From the NCBI GenBank assembly GCA_027574665.1, contig CM050658.1:22828317-22892316 (forward strand): 64,000 nt of DNA. The letters are read 5' to 3'. A program made the position numbers and the translations under genes. The stretch comes from Rhynochetos jubatus (lineage: Eukaryota; Chordata; Aves; Eurypygiformes; Rhynochetidae). This document shows positions 1-14,020 of this stretch, one piece after another (within the stretch, counting starts at the first letter, position 1; each line of letters begins with the position of its first letter). Below the pieces are notes generated by a model that saw only the letters and a list, made by a program, of their open reading frames with translations, was not told where the DNA came from and did no database searches.

Positions 1-1892
1 GACCCATTACTCCCTCTTCTGAGGTGTTACACAGCTCTGCTCTTGAGTTCCCTTCCTTCCATGTTGGAACAATTAATTTAGTGTAACTGAAGTTTGTGTT
101 AAGCTGGCAATGTCAGAAATATTCCAAAAGCTCACAAGAGTCAACAGGGTGTATGTGGACTTGGGACTGTGGTAGACCCCACAATATTGCTAAGCAGCAC
201 AGCAGTCTGTGTATCAAGAGATGATACTGAGGGACAGCTGAAGGACCAGAAAGACTTTATTCAATATTTTACTGACCCACCAACAATTGTTGGTTAAATA
301 ACTGCATTTCCCTGTTACTCCAATAAGGCTAAACCTCTTCAGCCCAGAAAACCAAATACCCCTTGGTGGACCTTCCTACTAGGTCGTGTGGGTGCAGCAG
401 TATTTTGGAGTACCTGGCTATGTGCAGGTGAGCTAAGAAGACTTCTGTCCTCACACCGTGCCACAACAGCCGTTTCAGCTGTTTGCCACAACAGCTCTGT
501 CCCAGCTACAACAGAAGAGAGGGCTGGATGGTACTGCCCAGTGGCCTGGATCCAGACTGCTGGCTGCCACCGCAGCACTTGGGTCTGCAACAGGCTGCTT
601 TCCACAAGGGTCTTTACATCTTGCGGGTGCCCTTCCTCAGCTCAACATCCTCCAACCCCTCTCTAAGATGGGACATAGATCCTTCTGCCTGGAGTTCGCT
701 GAAGACTCTGTAGGGTCACAATGGATGTTACAAGTCCATTTCAGACAAGCGGTGCAAACAGTTTGCTTCTCCAGCGTATCAGGGAGCAAGCGTCTGAAAT
801 GAGGCTGAAGCTCATGTGAGAACAAGTTCTCGCTCAAGATTTCCAGCCCTCTGTGCTTCTAGCAGGCAGACAGTCCCATTGGCAAAACCTCTCTCTAGAT
901 GGGTTTTTGAGATCTCTTTTTAGCCCAGCCCATAAGGAATAGCAGCAGAGGCATCTGAAAACAACCACCCACCCCCTGTACACACACATACCTACATATG
1001 CATGAGTTGTGTGTACGCATCCTCCCAAGGCTACTTGTCCTTCCTATTCTTAAAACTTTTATTTTCAGGATTCTCTCTCTCCTGCTATCCTGACTTGTAT
1101 TTTATAGAAAGATCCTTGAAAGCCTACAACCAACAACTAAAATACCATGAAATTCTAAAACACTGGTAGCTGTAACCAAGGTACTTGATAAGCCAGATAA
1201 AGAAGAGCAGCAGAGCTGTGATGCTGTAGACAATTTCCTTTTGCCACTGCTTGTATAACAAACCAACCCCCTCATGTATTCCTTCACGTAGATGCGTGCT
1301 CTTTAATCCCACAGAATCCTTCTGTTATCTCCTGCGTGATAGAGTGGACGTCAGTAAAGATCAAATGACCAGTGATCCTGCTAATGTCTCCTAGATAAAG
1401 AAAAGTGTTCTTCCTAAACAGTCAGGCAGTACTGACCAGCAGGGTGGAGATCCGACTGAACACAACTCCTGGAGCTTGACGTGCCTGACAAAACACTGCT
1501 TTCAGTTCTCTGTACGTAAAACTGCAGATAGCACCGAAAGTGCTGTAAGCTCTGAAACTACCTGTTTACTGGCATGTACATTCCTTCAGGACTTCCCTCA
1601 GAACTTCACAGACCTAGAGCCTCACAGAGTTGGAGTGACAGCAAAGGAAGATGGCTCACTTAACAGCAACATGGTGCCTTAAGCGGGCTGCAAGTTATTT
1701 CTGACTGGCTCTTACTAAGCATTTGGGAAAATGACATTAACGTGTGTTAACAGGAGGGGCTGCAAGCATCAATTTTGCATCTAAGTCAGATATTTCTTAA
1801 GCTCTCACAGGGAAATTGCATAAAGGCCTGTTTAATCGTTTGGTCCCTGCAAGTTCCCAAGTGCTCCACATATAAGAGCTGTGCTGTGGTTG

Positions 1893-2000
1893 CAGAATCA
1901 TAGAATCCTTTAAGTTAGAAAAGACCATTAAGATCATCAAGTCCAAACTTAACCTAACTCTGCCAAATTCAGCACTAAACCATGTCCTTATTGCTGAGCC
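1893..2000 (-). mobile_element. CR1 LINE 3' tail fragment
   Basis: The plus strand reads aatcatagaatcc, then a stretch like 'gttagaaaagaccattaagatcatcaagtccaa' in pieces, followed by 'actaaaccatgtcc'. This is the reverse complement of the avian CR1 3' end, whose hallmark is the ATTCTATGATTCT-type terminal repeat. Only about 100 bp remain. It is 5'-truncated, as most CR1 copies are. The 115-codon minus-strand open frame over it is not a gene. Confidence 0.8.
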
Positions 2001-3170
2001 CAGAAGCTCAGAGTGCGAAGGGAACAGGTAGTTACTGTGAGACCTGAGCCTGAAGTGTCGGTGCCAGCAACTCTCTGCTGTGAACGTGGGGAAGTTGCAA
2101 CTTCCATGTTCCTCAGATCCTGTATCAGGAAGCAAGAATAACAATTACCTCATACTGCTGTGTTTTCTGTTTCACTGATGTTTATAAAAACATCCTCAGA
2201 TCTTTAGAGAATGCTATTTCTCTATCAGACACTCTACAATTCTGCATACTCCTTCATATTAAGCTCTGTGCCTGCTGTTCTGATGCTGTTTTGAAATAGA
2301 TCTAAGTTTCCTGAAAGCAGCTTTCTTGAAGCCTTTATTGTTCTGGTGGGTGTCTTGCAAAAAATAACACTGCCTTTACAGTAACCTGAATTAATTACTT
2401 TCCTTCCCAAATGCTCATAAGATACTTGCCAGTTCATAGAGATCAGAAAAGACTGCCTAGTATTCCTGCATTCATTAGCGTCCTGGGTATATTTTGAGAG
2501 CAAATATAGCAGCTTTTATTTGGCCTTTCATTGCTTATGTATTTGAATAAGCAACTTTATTTGGAGGTCAAAAAGCCAGTGTCAGAAATGTCATGTAACT
2601 GTACAAAGCTGCTCTCTGCACGTAACAACTGATTTCTGGGGCTGTGTGTTTAGCACTCTGCCCCATCTGCTTTCTCCAGGGGTGGATCCCTGCTGGTCTC
2701 AGCAGTACCTCCAACTTCCCTATCGGATGCACCTCAGTCCAAGCAGGTTTGCATGGGATTTATCAGCAAATTTACTTGAACTTCATCTACGTTTAAACCT
2801 TACATAATATCTTTCCCAATACAGCAGAGTACTTAAGCAACTGCATAATTTTAACCAAATACATAGCCTCATTGACTTAAAACCAGTGTAATTACATGTT
2901 AGTTTCTTTGCATCCATTGCAATCCTGATATAATTTACAGTCACACATCTTCCTACACTTTCTACTAAGCAAAGATTTCAGTATTACCATTTTCAAATAA
3001 CTGACTTGCTCAAGTTCAGGTTGTTTTATACAAGTTCATGTAACAGCTGTCCTCAGGCTTTTGCTTTATAAGCTATTTATTCAGTTTCTGTAATATGATT
3101 ATACTGTGTTCCTTTCCATTATGCTCAATAGCATAAAATTGTGATTCACATGGGGCTCAGGCAATCTTGA

Positions 3171-3188
3171 GTACTTCCATGGAAGTAC
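3171..3188. repeat. Perfect 18-bp palindrome
   Basis: GTACTTCCATGGAAGTAC is identical to its own reverse complement, with NcoI-type CCATGG at the centre. No gene is near. About 0.2 such sites are expected by chance in a window of this size, so it may be a coincidence or a dimeric binding site. Confidence 0.9.
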
Positions 3189-6100
3189 GACCCCTCTCTT
3201 CTACCGGAATCACCTGGAATTTGCAGGGTGGCCATATGCACCATCACTGAACATTTGTAGAAAGTCAACATAAATCAATACAAATATTTAGTGGAGGAAG
3301 AAAGGTGTGACTAACCTGTTCCTCTCTCTTTCTGAAAAGCTAGCTGCCATAAATGTAGGACACAGGCTAATGTATGAGTATATATAAAAGCTCCAGGTTT
3401 TACGGATGACTTCCAGTAAATAGTATTTCAAGGTACAACATGCAAAACCAGTTAAAGAACTAGACTGTGGGAATAAGCGTACATTAAAAGGTATCTAAGC
3501 AGTGTGACTTTGGCAGACAGCAGCCCAGCAAAGACAGAGACTAGAAATGTAATCACGGTCATATTAGCATTAGCTGAATCCCTGGCAGTGGGCAGTGTTG
3601 CTTAATGCTAATGGATCATTGGCCAGATCTTGATGGTTTCTCATTTCTTGGGATGTAATAGAACTATTAAGATCAGTTTTATGATACCCTCTTCACGTGC
3701 ATGTGTTTGCATAAAAGGTGGCAGTGTTTTTAGACCACAGGAGCGTTGGTGTAGGACAGAAATGATGTAACGTACCGCACATGTATATCGTGTCAGTGTA
3801 CGGGAGTCATGACCTAACCTGTTTGAAATTAGCAGGTATTACTGGGGTAAAACCAAGATCACTAATGGACTCGATTAGGAAGAGTAAAACGCAGTGCTGT
3901 AATTTATCCAGCATTGATATTATACGGCTGGGATAATGTTCTAAAATTGCATGTACCCTTCAGAGCAGCCCTGAGTGAGATGTGCCCCTTCTTAATTAGG
4001 ACAGTGGTACAATGAAAGCCTGACAGGAGCCCTTGGAAAGAACTATAGTGTAAGTGATAATAGGCCGCCTTTTTGCAGGACAAAGGAGCAGGTAGAGGAG
4101 TAACAATAACTCTCATTCCTCCCTGCCCCACCCCCACCCCTATTTTTTCAACTACATTTTAACTGAACAAGCAGAAAACTTGATTGAGCAAATAGTTATT
4201 GCCTTGGAAATTGAACATAGATTATTTAACAAGGGCATGAAAAATTGAAACAAAACCACCTTCCATCCTTTAACAGTGCCTGCAGCTCAGTTTCTCATCG
4301 AAACACTTAGCCATGCACCCGACTTGCAGTACTTAGGGATTACATTTCATCCAGATTCTGTGGAGCCCAGCAGGCTGTCAGAATCCAGAAACAGACACTA
4401 AATTATGTTGAAATGCATTAGGTATGTTTTCTACTTTGGTTTTGGATTTTCTAGCTCTGCAGTCTAGAAAGTTAGATGTCTAAAGGAAATCAGAGCTACC
4501 TTAAGGGTAATTGAAGTGATGCAAAAACCAGTTCTGAAAGTGATTCTGTATATTCTGAAAGTGACTGCTGTATATTGAGGGCACTACAGATCTTATAAAC
4601 ATTAGGTTATTAGACAAAGTACTTCATGAAAGTAAGATCTTTAATCCTACATGGCTCAGTGCTGGAGTGTCTTTCTCCCTGAATAAGGGCTGGTTACATG
4701 TGGACATCACGGACCATAGTGCAGCCCTATGGTTCCTCTTAAGGAGAGCTAATAAATGAGGTGAAGGAGAGAGGGGCAGATGGAAGTTGTTACCAGGAAA
4801 ATTCCTCATAGGAAGGTTGGGTAATGGAGACTCATGTTTTCCTAATCCACGTTACTCTAAATTGTTCTAACAAAAGGCTTTGGCTCTTGGCTTCTCTCTC
4901 TTAAGCCCATGCTTAATTGCAGGTTTTTCCCTCCCCTCCGTGCAGCAGCCCTGCTGCATCGGAGCTGGATGCAGCTTGTTTGAGGGCTCACAGTTACCTC
5001 CATGGGACACAGCGCTTACTCACATCATACACAGCCCCGACCCTCAACAGGAACCCCACAGTGGGTAAAGATGATTCTTTTGGACGATCTTGCAGGTATT
5101 TAGAAACAGATACTTCCTTTTGTTTTCATAGAGTTTCCCCAATAGATTTCCACAGGAAAAGAGGGAAATCTGTATGAAAAACAGGAAGCAGTTCTCAGAA
5201 GTTCTCTGTAACACAGCACTAGGAGGAAGACTTAAAATAAATGCAGTTGTTTGAAATGGTAGCTGATACCAGTTGTATTATCTTACTGTAAAAACAACGA
5301 TTAAATTTAACATCATAGGGCTATAGCAGAATTGAAAACCTCAGATATTTATAAAAATACATGTAGCCTTTCATTTTAGTTGCAGTAGGTGACTAATATT
5401 TAAACTTCTGCAACCAGGATTTACACCCTATTTTTCTATTTCCATTTTATTGCCCTGGGCAACTCTTTTGGAAAACTTCTGATCTGCCTCAGCTTTGGAT
5501 GAGATCCCAAACTTTCTAATGCTTATCCATTATGAGATTTAATCTCTTCCCTTGGCTTTTTGACATGCTACAATACAGTTTCAAATACTGAGATTTATGT
5601 ATTAGAAGGAAGACAGGTTAGGATAAAATTTGTCAAAATCTGACACGCAGTAACACTTGTTAATGAAAACCTCCTAGAAATTTCACATTGAAGCTCCTTT
5701 GTGATCAATCTTCAAACTCCCATGAAGTTCCAAATGTCCTGGAGAAGTTGTTCTAACCTTGTGAGCACTGAAAAGGGACGGGGTAGTTTGTAACTCTCCA
5801 CCTGAAAAGCAAGTATTGTCACACTAGGAAAATGTTCCAGTTGATTGCTGGCTGCATGAGGAAGCTTATTAGCCTCTGTAGTCTTAGGTAGGTGGAGGTG
5901 AGCCATTAGAAAAAGGGGATATTAGCATGTGGGATGACAATTTTTAAAGAAGAAACCCTTAAATTTGTAAATCCTTAAGAGAAAATTTGAGCTTAATTTT
6001 ACAGTTTATTTCTACATTTAATAAAGCCAAATATCAGGGAGGAGATGGATTTGGCCTTCGCAGTATGTTGTTTCTATTTGAGAGCACTAGGAATAATATA

Positions 6101-9100
6101 TTCTGTGCTCATTTCTAATAGAGAAATAGATTAAAAAATGAAAGGAGAATATATGTTCCTGAGTTTTACTGCTAGGTTTTAGTAATTAGCAACATTATGT
6201 TTCAAGAGATACACAGAGTTCAAAATCTTCACAATCCAAAAGCATGTAAACCAAACCCCCTAACTTGGCTGGCAATGCTGCTGCTTTAATTTTTAAAGCT
6301 ATACTGGCTACATACCAGAATTTCATGGAAATGTTACAGGGACGGCATATTCTTCTTCATAAAGTGTCCATCAGAGCGAGTGTAAAAGGCTTTGTAGATC
6401 TGCAATGGTCCCACTGAAAGCAGAGCAGAAACAGGACTGCCATGCTGCAGTGTTCCTGGCTTCTTTCGGTTCCTCCCATAACAAACCCTGGCAGGTTTTG
6501 TTTGTCGCGTGTGCTATCAAAGCTGTTGAACAGGCTGGTGTTTTGTATCTATCTCACACAGAATCTGAAGATACCGTTTCATCTGAGATGATCGGCTTAA
6601 AACCCCCCAGTATTAGGTCTTTGAAGTGAATGTAGGTTTTTCTTGGGTCTGTTTCCTGTAGGTACTTTAAACAACTAAAGGGGGGGATCCATACAGTCTG
6701 TGCAAAGCGTGACACTGTTGTATCATTAAGTCTGAAGTAGATCAGTAAAGACCCCTTCCCGCTCCAAACGATCAGTTACGGCTCTTAACGTGATCTTGAT
6801 TGTACTTATTACTTGAAGGGACTCGCAACAATCTGTCGTTACAGGATCGTTTGCTGCTGTGTAGTGTGCCATGTTGTTCAGTAAAAGGGAGACCCCTTTG
6901 TGAGTGAGTTTTTATACACTGTAGTGATTAGGCTGGCAGTAGCAGCTAAAGGTAGGATTTAACATGCTCTGCCTGCATTTTTGATTATAAATTCCTTGAA
7001 ACAGGGCACGAGTACATTAAATGTCATATAACTAGAGGGTCATTAAAAAAAAAGATGCTGGCAGTTAACTAGGCCAGCTGTACATTTATGTCCTCCAAAT
7101 ATTAATGACAGCATCCCATGAGCATGCAGAAGTCTGGTTTGCATTAGCAAAGGCTCACTGAATTGCATTCACCCCAGCCAGAACCAGGGTATCTAGGATA
7201 AACACTGCTTACTTTCAGGTCCCCATCTTACTGGGAATAGAAATGACCTTAGTTTCAGATGTAAGGGCCACTATTAATGCCTGTTTGAGAAGTGACAGGC
7301 TCCAGATTCAATGAAGATGAAGGGTCTAAGCTGGTAAAAAAACCCCAAACTGGTGCATAAATTTCATTTTCTAGCAGAAGCATTTGTTTAAAATGCCAGA
7401 TCATTCCCAGATCTCTAGTTAAAACCCAAACACATCATTAGTAACAGAAAGAAAGGATGTATCACATGCAGATCTATTTCAGATGACTTTTAAACCACCT
7501 CACGTGCAACTGCCTCAAGCAACCTTCAGGTGTCTATACTAGTGACAACAGGGTATCTTGTGGTGAGATTTCTGGCAGCTGCTTTAAAAATTGTGATTTA
7601 ACTTATCAGAATAATGGGAATTTAAGTTCTTAGGTTCATAGCAGTGCAGGAGAGACATGATGGCATGCATACAAGTTCCCAGTATCCCTTAAGACCACTG
7701 CTTACTTCAGCTCTTAGAAAGGCCATGCAGGATCAAAGGTTCCTTCAGAGTGTATCATTACTGTTTAGTAAAAGGCTTTGCAAAAGCTTGACCTACGGCA
7801 GAACTTTAATGCCTGCCCTTATGGCAAAAGAGTTTCTTGTATGCTGCTTTTTAACCAGGTGCAGGCAACTTGATTCTGTGGACATGTTTTCACTGCTGGA
7901 TTTTCCAACCTAGACAGTGCAAGATTCTAGGAAGTAGTTTTTTCTGGCCATGTGCAATTCGACATGGACAGTTTACTTTTATTCAGTTGAATGTGTACTA
8001 TAACTTTTCTGTTGCAAATGATACCTAGATACAGGACCGACATCTGGGCTGTTAAATCAAGAGCTGCTTGGTTAATGTGTCTGCTTTGTGCACGTCACAC
8101 TGTTGATCTTGACTAACCCATGTTTACAGATGGAGACAAATGGAATATTATCCACTGTGTCTTACCTTCCTGGTATGTATCTGGTAACTCAGCAGAGCCA
8201 TGACCATCACATTTGAAATTTTTAGGGTCTATTACTTCTGCAAATAGCTATTTGTTTTCAAAACCAGGGAAGAGAGTGACACCACAGTGAGACCATCGTT
8301 CATGAAATAATGGGGTTGTGCGAGCGTATCCCAGTCTGAGGGATGTGTGCTACTGGTGTGAACAGGATTTATGTGACTTACTCATGCTAAGATCAGTCCG
8401 ACTTCCTTGGTAACTCAAAGGGGGAAATGACACCTCTGTGCTTAGAAAACTGCAGTTGAATTCTGCTGCTGTCATTCTTTTGACTCAAAACCTGGGAGAA
8501 CATATAGGGTTTTATCTCCATTCTGCTAGTGCTGCTACTACTTCAAAGAAATGTATTGTTTTCCTGTATTTCATGCTGCCTGTGAAAAAGAAGAAAAAGG
8601 TAGCCTAAGTTGCAGAAGGACTGAGGATTTCCCTGTACAGTTCTAAACCCAGAGATGTGACTGTGATGTTGATGTAACCACTCCCTAAACTTGTACACTT
8701 GGAGTATTTGTGAACACATTCATAACAAACGTCCTTGTCTGCCTATGCATTAAGCAGATACAAGCTTGTGTGAAAGTTAAATTGAGTGATCAGATGTTTA
8801 CAGAGAACCCCAGAATGATGTGACATTCACACTGGTCCAGTTTTTATTGCATTCTAAAATAGCAAAGACGGTTTTCCAAAGAACTGATCTGAATTTTAGA
8901 AGTGTCTTGGAGCAGAGATGGCTTATTAAGTTGAATGAGGACCCAATTATTCTTGAGATTTCCAGTTGCTCCTGTAATAAAAATGGTGAGCAGATTTCCG
9001 TACCTTCTTAAACACAGAGAAGCCCACAAGCTGGAGCTAAACTGGTATCAGTGGTTTGATTTACGCCACTTGGAGTCTGATTTGATTCATGCTGTTACAT

Positions 9101-10883
9101 AACCAGTCCATATAATAACGAGTTACAGGAATTCAAACAAAAGGTAAGGCTTACAAGAATGTATTGGCCTTTAATGGCTACAAGAAGATAAGAACCTAAT
9201 AACAACCACACTAAGGGTTTCATCCTGTCCAGTGTCCTGTCTGTGACAGGGAGCTATAGTGGATGCTTCAAATAAGAAATGCAGGCACAGAGCAAGTCTA
9301 GAGCAACCTTTTCCCAGGTTCCAATAATCAGCATTTTGAAATTTCCACACATAGACTGTGCGTATGGACTTCCGAGGTGTTTTAATGGACATATAAAAGC
9401 TCATCCTTATACACATGTAAAAGCTTATCTGAGTATTTAAACAGCTTCACAGTTTCACAGAACCGTATCATTAATGTTGACAGTGTTATTCCTCCCCATT
9501 GAGAATGATATTGTTGTGGTTAAATCGTGCGGAGTGCCCATTTTCTCTGCGTGCTGGCTCTCTGCACACTGGAAAGCGAGCCTGGCATGGGTTAGAGCCT
9601 GTTCTCTCTGGGGACTCACAGCAGTAGACAAACAGCTGACAGTAATTCACGCCGGGTAGGCAGGCCACCTCCACACCCTGCAGTATAATAAAACCAGACG
9701 ATGCTGATGTACAGTGCATCAGAGGCCCCCAAGGCCTCGTAGATCTAAGAAAGAAATCACATTTCCTATTGCTGAGCTGTGTCTCCTGCTGCAGTCTGGC
9801 TGAATTGGAAAGACTGCATCTGAGCAGAAAAGTTTTGCTTGCAGAATAGTCTTTTTTCCAAGGGTGGGATTAGCTGACAGGCTTTGTCGGTTTCTGTGAG
9901 GGAAATTGGACGTTGAACTATAGTTATGGTGCTGCCCTGTTCAGTGCTGCTCTTGTTGACTTCTCATGTCACTACATTACTACAGAAGAACACGTAAGCT
10001 GAAAAATCTTAACACATTCCTGAGATGCCAGCTTGAGAGACTCACATTCTACTCCTTGAAAACCTTCCAGAGATTCAGTGCCTGTAACTCTTCACAATAT
10101 TTAGGTTTTGCTTGTTTATTTTGAAATAATAAGCATAATGATCATACCGCCTCTAGCAGCTGCATCTTCTGTGGAACCATTTGGATTGCCTCCCTTCATA
10201 TGGCAGAGAGGTGAGGTCTACTTATTCTTTCTACTGTCAGTGGACTGCGATTATTAGCAGGACCTGGGGATGATAAACCCCTCTCCAAACTGCTCCTGAT
10301 GTTCTCCAAGAGGTTCTCTCACCCTCTATAAGAAAAGCTGATATCAAAGTGCATTTTGAAGCACCAAAATGACTGACTTGTCTTCTGCAAGATGTATAAA
10401 AGCAAAATAAAAACTTACAAATTTGCAGTGTGATGTCAGTATGGATCTCAAACTGCCATCAAACCGACCTCATCTAGTGCATGGGTTCATTTCCTGAGAA
10501 ATTACTCCGGAATCCAAATTTAGGTTGTTTTAATAAAATGCTTTTTCATTCCTTGTGGCTCTGTGGCCAATAGACAAGTGCTCAAGAGATAATTTTAGCA
10601 TCACATGTAAAACCTACCAAAAAACATACATAAGTTTTAGTAGAGCAGCACATGCTGCTATGTATTTATAATTATTTGCCAGCATAGCACCTATAATAAT
10701 GGGAAAAAAAGTTCCCTAAGTCAAAAGCACAAAACAATCCATAAAGGAAAATTTTGTGGGGATTAGACGTGCAACTTCCTAATCTGATATAACAAGGTTT
10801 ATTTTAAAAATTAAATTTCCTGAAGTGGAAAACTACATTGCAGTGCTCACAAAACGGATAAATTCTCCTTGTGGAGTACACTA

Positions 10884-10930
10884 GTTGAGCTGGAAGGGAC
10901 TTAGAACGATCATCTAGTCATTGTTCACTT
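10884..10930 (-). mobile_element. Small CR1-like tail fragment
   Basis: The words 'gagctggaagggactta' and 'gatcatctagtca' resemble the reversed CR1 3' end ('ggaagggacctt...gatcatctagt'). The match is short and diverged. Confidence 0.45.
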
Positions 10931-13370
10931 TTTAGATTGTCTGCATTCGATAATCATGATGGAGTTCTCTAGAATTCATAGCAGGCAGTCTTCTCCAAGA
11001 CATACACTGATGTGAATACATTTTAAATGGGATTTTCCTAATAATCTAACCAGGTAATTTCATTATGTTCCTTTATCAAATATACATTTATATAGGACTA
11101 AAATATTCAGGATATGACCTGTATTTTATATCTTCGGTTCTGGCAAGCACACAGTAACCTCTAGAGTAATAGATTTCTGAAATAACAGAGTTCAAAATAT
11201 ACATAAGTCCTTGGCCACATTTGCACAGAACAGAGTAATAAGATCTATTGCGCAAAGTTACTTTCTCATCTTACCATCTGAAACAGAATAGTTATTATTC
11301 TGGTGACAGGAATATTACCATGGTTGAAGTAAGTCTAACAGTACCGTCCGAGCGGTCGCAGTGTAGTTATTAATAAAAGCCTACTGCTGTGGGAGCAGCG
11401 GTACTATTTATAATCAAACCAATGGTATTCCTAAGCAGTGCTGTTGATCTAAGTTTGGAATGACTGCTGTACTCATGAATATTAAGTGAATAATGCAAGT
11501 GGTCTGAATGTGTGCCGTGTATTTAGTAATTTGTATCACGTACTCACCGCAGCTTTCTGTTTTACAGGACAGCTATCTGTCTGATTCTCGTTGTGTAGTC
11601 AGGCTATTCTTATACTGTTGTCGGGTGTTTAAAGGAAAAGAGGATTTCACATTAATACCTTTTAGGACATCCTCATTCATTTTTCAAAGAGATACAATGA
11701 TGTATTTCTATCTCAGGACTACCTGGACTAGAAATGAGAAAAATCCCTCTTTCCAGGGTTATAGAACACCGTTTTCTCTCCCTGAGAGCCCTGAGAGAGT
11801 GTGAGAAACCAAGTTAGACATGGGCAGATACAGGTGGGGCACTTGCATATGCATGGTGAAGATAAGGTATCACACAGCCCCCTAATCACTGAACAGAACC
11901 TTTAATTTTGCATATATATGCATGTACCAACCACCTTGGAGTGAAGAGAAAATGCAGAGAAATGCCAGCGTATGTCCATGAGGGACAGCTGCACACAGCA
12001 CAAAGGCCAAATCGATGTAAATAGTGAAGTACATATTTCTGATAAACATACAGTATTATGAAAATGCTCTGCCCAGATGTCAGCCTGTGTTGATAACCAC
12101 TGGGCCAACCCTCTTATAAATGATCTTTTTCAATTATGTAGGAAACAATTTGCTGTGCCAGCATGTCAGAAACTCTAAGCCTAGCTTTTCAGATGATATT
12201 TTGCTGTAGGCATGAACGGATGAAAAGGATCTTTGCAATATTGGTGTGGCTGTCTCTTACACAAAACCTGACATCTACATTGAATAGTGTGTGCTGGTTT
12301 CCAGCTCAGCAGGGAACTTCTGCAATTTGAATGGAAATGAATTAAGTGATTTGAGGCTGGACAATAGGCATCCGTCAGTCCCAGTCTAGAATGTGAAAGC
12401 ATGACCCAAAGGCAGGAACTTGTGCAGGGTTTTGTCATACTAGATTTTGGTTGGACTCTTCAGCTATCTAATCCTGTACCCTACTCGTTATGTCCCACAA
12501 GCAGCTGCTTGTGAGGTGTGTGTGAGAAATCCTGCGATAGGTTGTTAACAGGGGCAAGTTTCATCTAAAACTGGGTCAGAGTTTGACTCTCACACTGAAA
12601 AGAGGGTTCAGAGATTTTCCAAAATTTATCACTGTAACTCAGAAATACTTCTTATCAGAGTAACAGCTCATGCATTTCAAATCCTGGTAATATCCAGGTA
12701 TCGGTGACATTTTGTAGCAACAGTAGTTCACCATCTCTCATTTAGATGTACAAAGAATTAAACAGCATCTGTAAGCTTGTAGTTCATCTTTTCCTATCTT
12801 AAAGGTAATTGGAGGAGCCTTAACTAACACGGGTAATAGCTGCCTACTTCTGTGGTCATTATAATCTCAACTGTTTAGATGGGGAAGCTGATGTGAAGGA
12901 AAAATGTCAATGGCTTTTCCAATGCTTAAATTTCAGTCCAGCTAAGCTTAGAGCATGGGCCCTCTTACATTGTAAGTGTGAGGTAAGCTTGATCCTCAGA
13001 GCAATAACCTAGGATTCCTGCAGATGAAGACAAGATGGTGTTACGGACACTCCTAAAACCAAGCTATATTTTGTCATTTTATGTACATTAAAAGTTCAAA
13101 GAGAATACTTACATGTACATTTCCCCTGATATTCACATACCCTATTGCATCTTTAGTTGTTCCCTGGCCTTTCACTGCAGTATGTGTGTAGATTTGCTTG
13201 GTGACTCTGACAGAGCTGTCATCTCTCTATTTAACACCTGCTAAGGGTATTTTCTTTTCATTTTTAATTGGTATTTTACTTGCTTTCTTAATCCCTGTAA
13301 CCTTTCATCAAGCTAAACATCTTGGAGGAAGGTACTTGACAGCTTGCTTTACCCACTATGTGAGAACCCC

Positions 13371-14020
13371 TCTTTTTGGTCTGCTTTGAACCTGCCTCCT
13401 GCTTTCATGTGATGACTCACAGTTCCTGCACTGGAAGAGACTGAACAATTCTTCTCTATTCATCTTCTTAATCTCGATGAAATATTATAGACCTTCACTT
13501 CTTTCCTCGGCTCTCTCTTTTCTACATCTGCAAGAGGCTGAAATAGATTCCATGCCTTTTTTTCATGCTTGTTGCCTTTCCTATGCCTTTTCCAGTTTTA
13601 TTTAGTTTTAGTTGGAAAGATCACAATTGCCTTTTTCTGATACAGGTGTTCTATGAATGTGCAAATTTTTTTTCTTTGTATTGTTCTCTATTCCTTTCCC
13701 AATAAATCTTAGTGTTATATTTGCTTCCCTCATTGCAACTCAGCAACTGAACAGATACATTCCTAGAGTTACAAGGCTCAAAGATATAATTCCTGAGCAA
13801 TTACAAGCACAGAGTCCACCACTGTTTCTGCTCCACTGAAGCTGGCACTATTGTTTGCTGCTGGTTTTCCCTGCCACACCCCCAAAGTGCATCAGATTTC
13901 ATCAACATGGTATCACCTGCCATCACCCAGTCCCTCACTATCCCAAGATTATTCTGCAATTCTTCAGTCAATCTTGGTTTTTTCATCTGGAATAACTGAG
14001 TAATTTTCATTATTATTTTC
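13371..14020 (-). mobile_element. Ancient CR1-family LINE copy (old amniote type)
   Basis: The plus strand shows a series of words in the order seen in reversed old CR1 (L3/turtle-type) copies: 'gaacaattcttctctattca', 'tattatagacctt', 'tgttgcctttcctatgcctt', 'gccatcacccagtccctcac' and 'attctgcaattcttcagtca'. Together they cover about 600 bp at high divergence. The minus-strand open frame at 13801-14025 lies inside it and is a decayed remnant, not a gene. The assignment rests on remembered consensus wording. RepeatMasker with an amniote library would confirm it. Confidence 0.6.

Larger units (their letters stand above)
1..13370. other. Long non-coding stretch, probably EFCC1 intron/3' side
   Basis: I read both strands and saw no exon with a convincing frame, splice sites and recognisable product. 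All open frames are short (at most about 115 codons), overlap each other and look random in composition. The stretch is AT-rich and mostly single-copy in appearance, with CR1 tails near 1.9 kb and 10.9 kb. It lies on the 3' side of EFCC1 exon 2, where the remaining EFCC1 exons (coiled-coil and C-terminal parts) would be expected; I could not find them. Short exons below about 50 codons could have been missed. Confidence 0.5.

Noticed and set aside
1797..2144. 115-codon minus-strand open frame
   Set aside because: It includes the CR1 tail at 1893-2000; the rest has no recognisable content.
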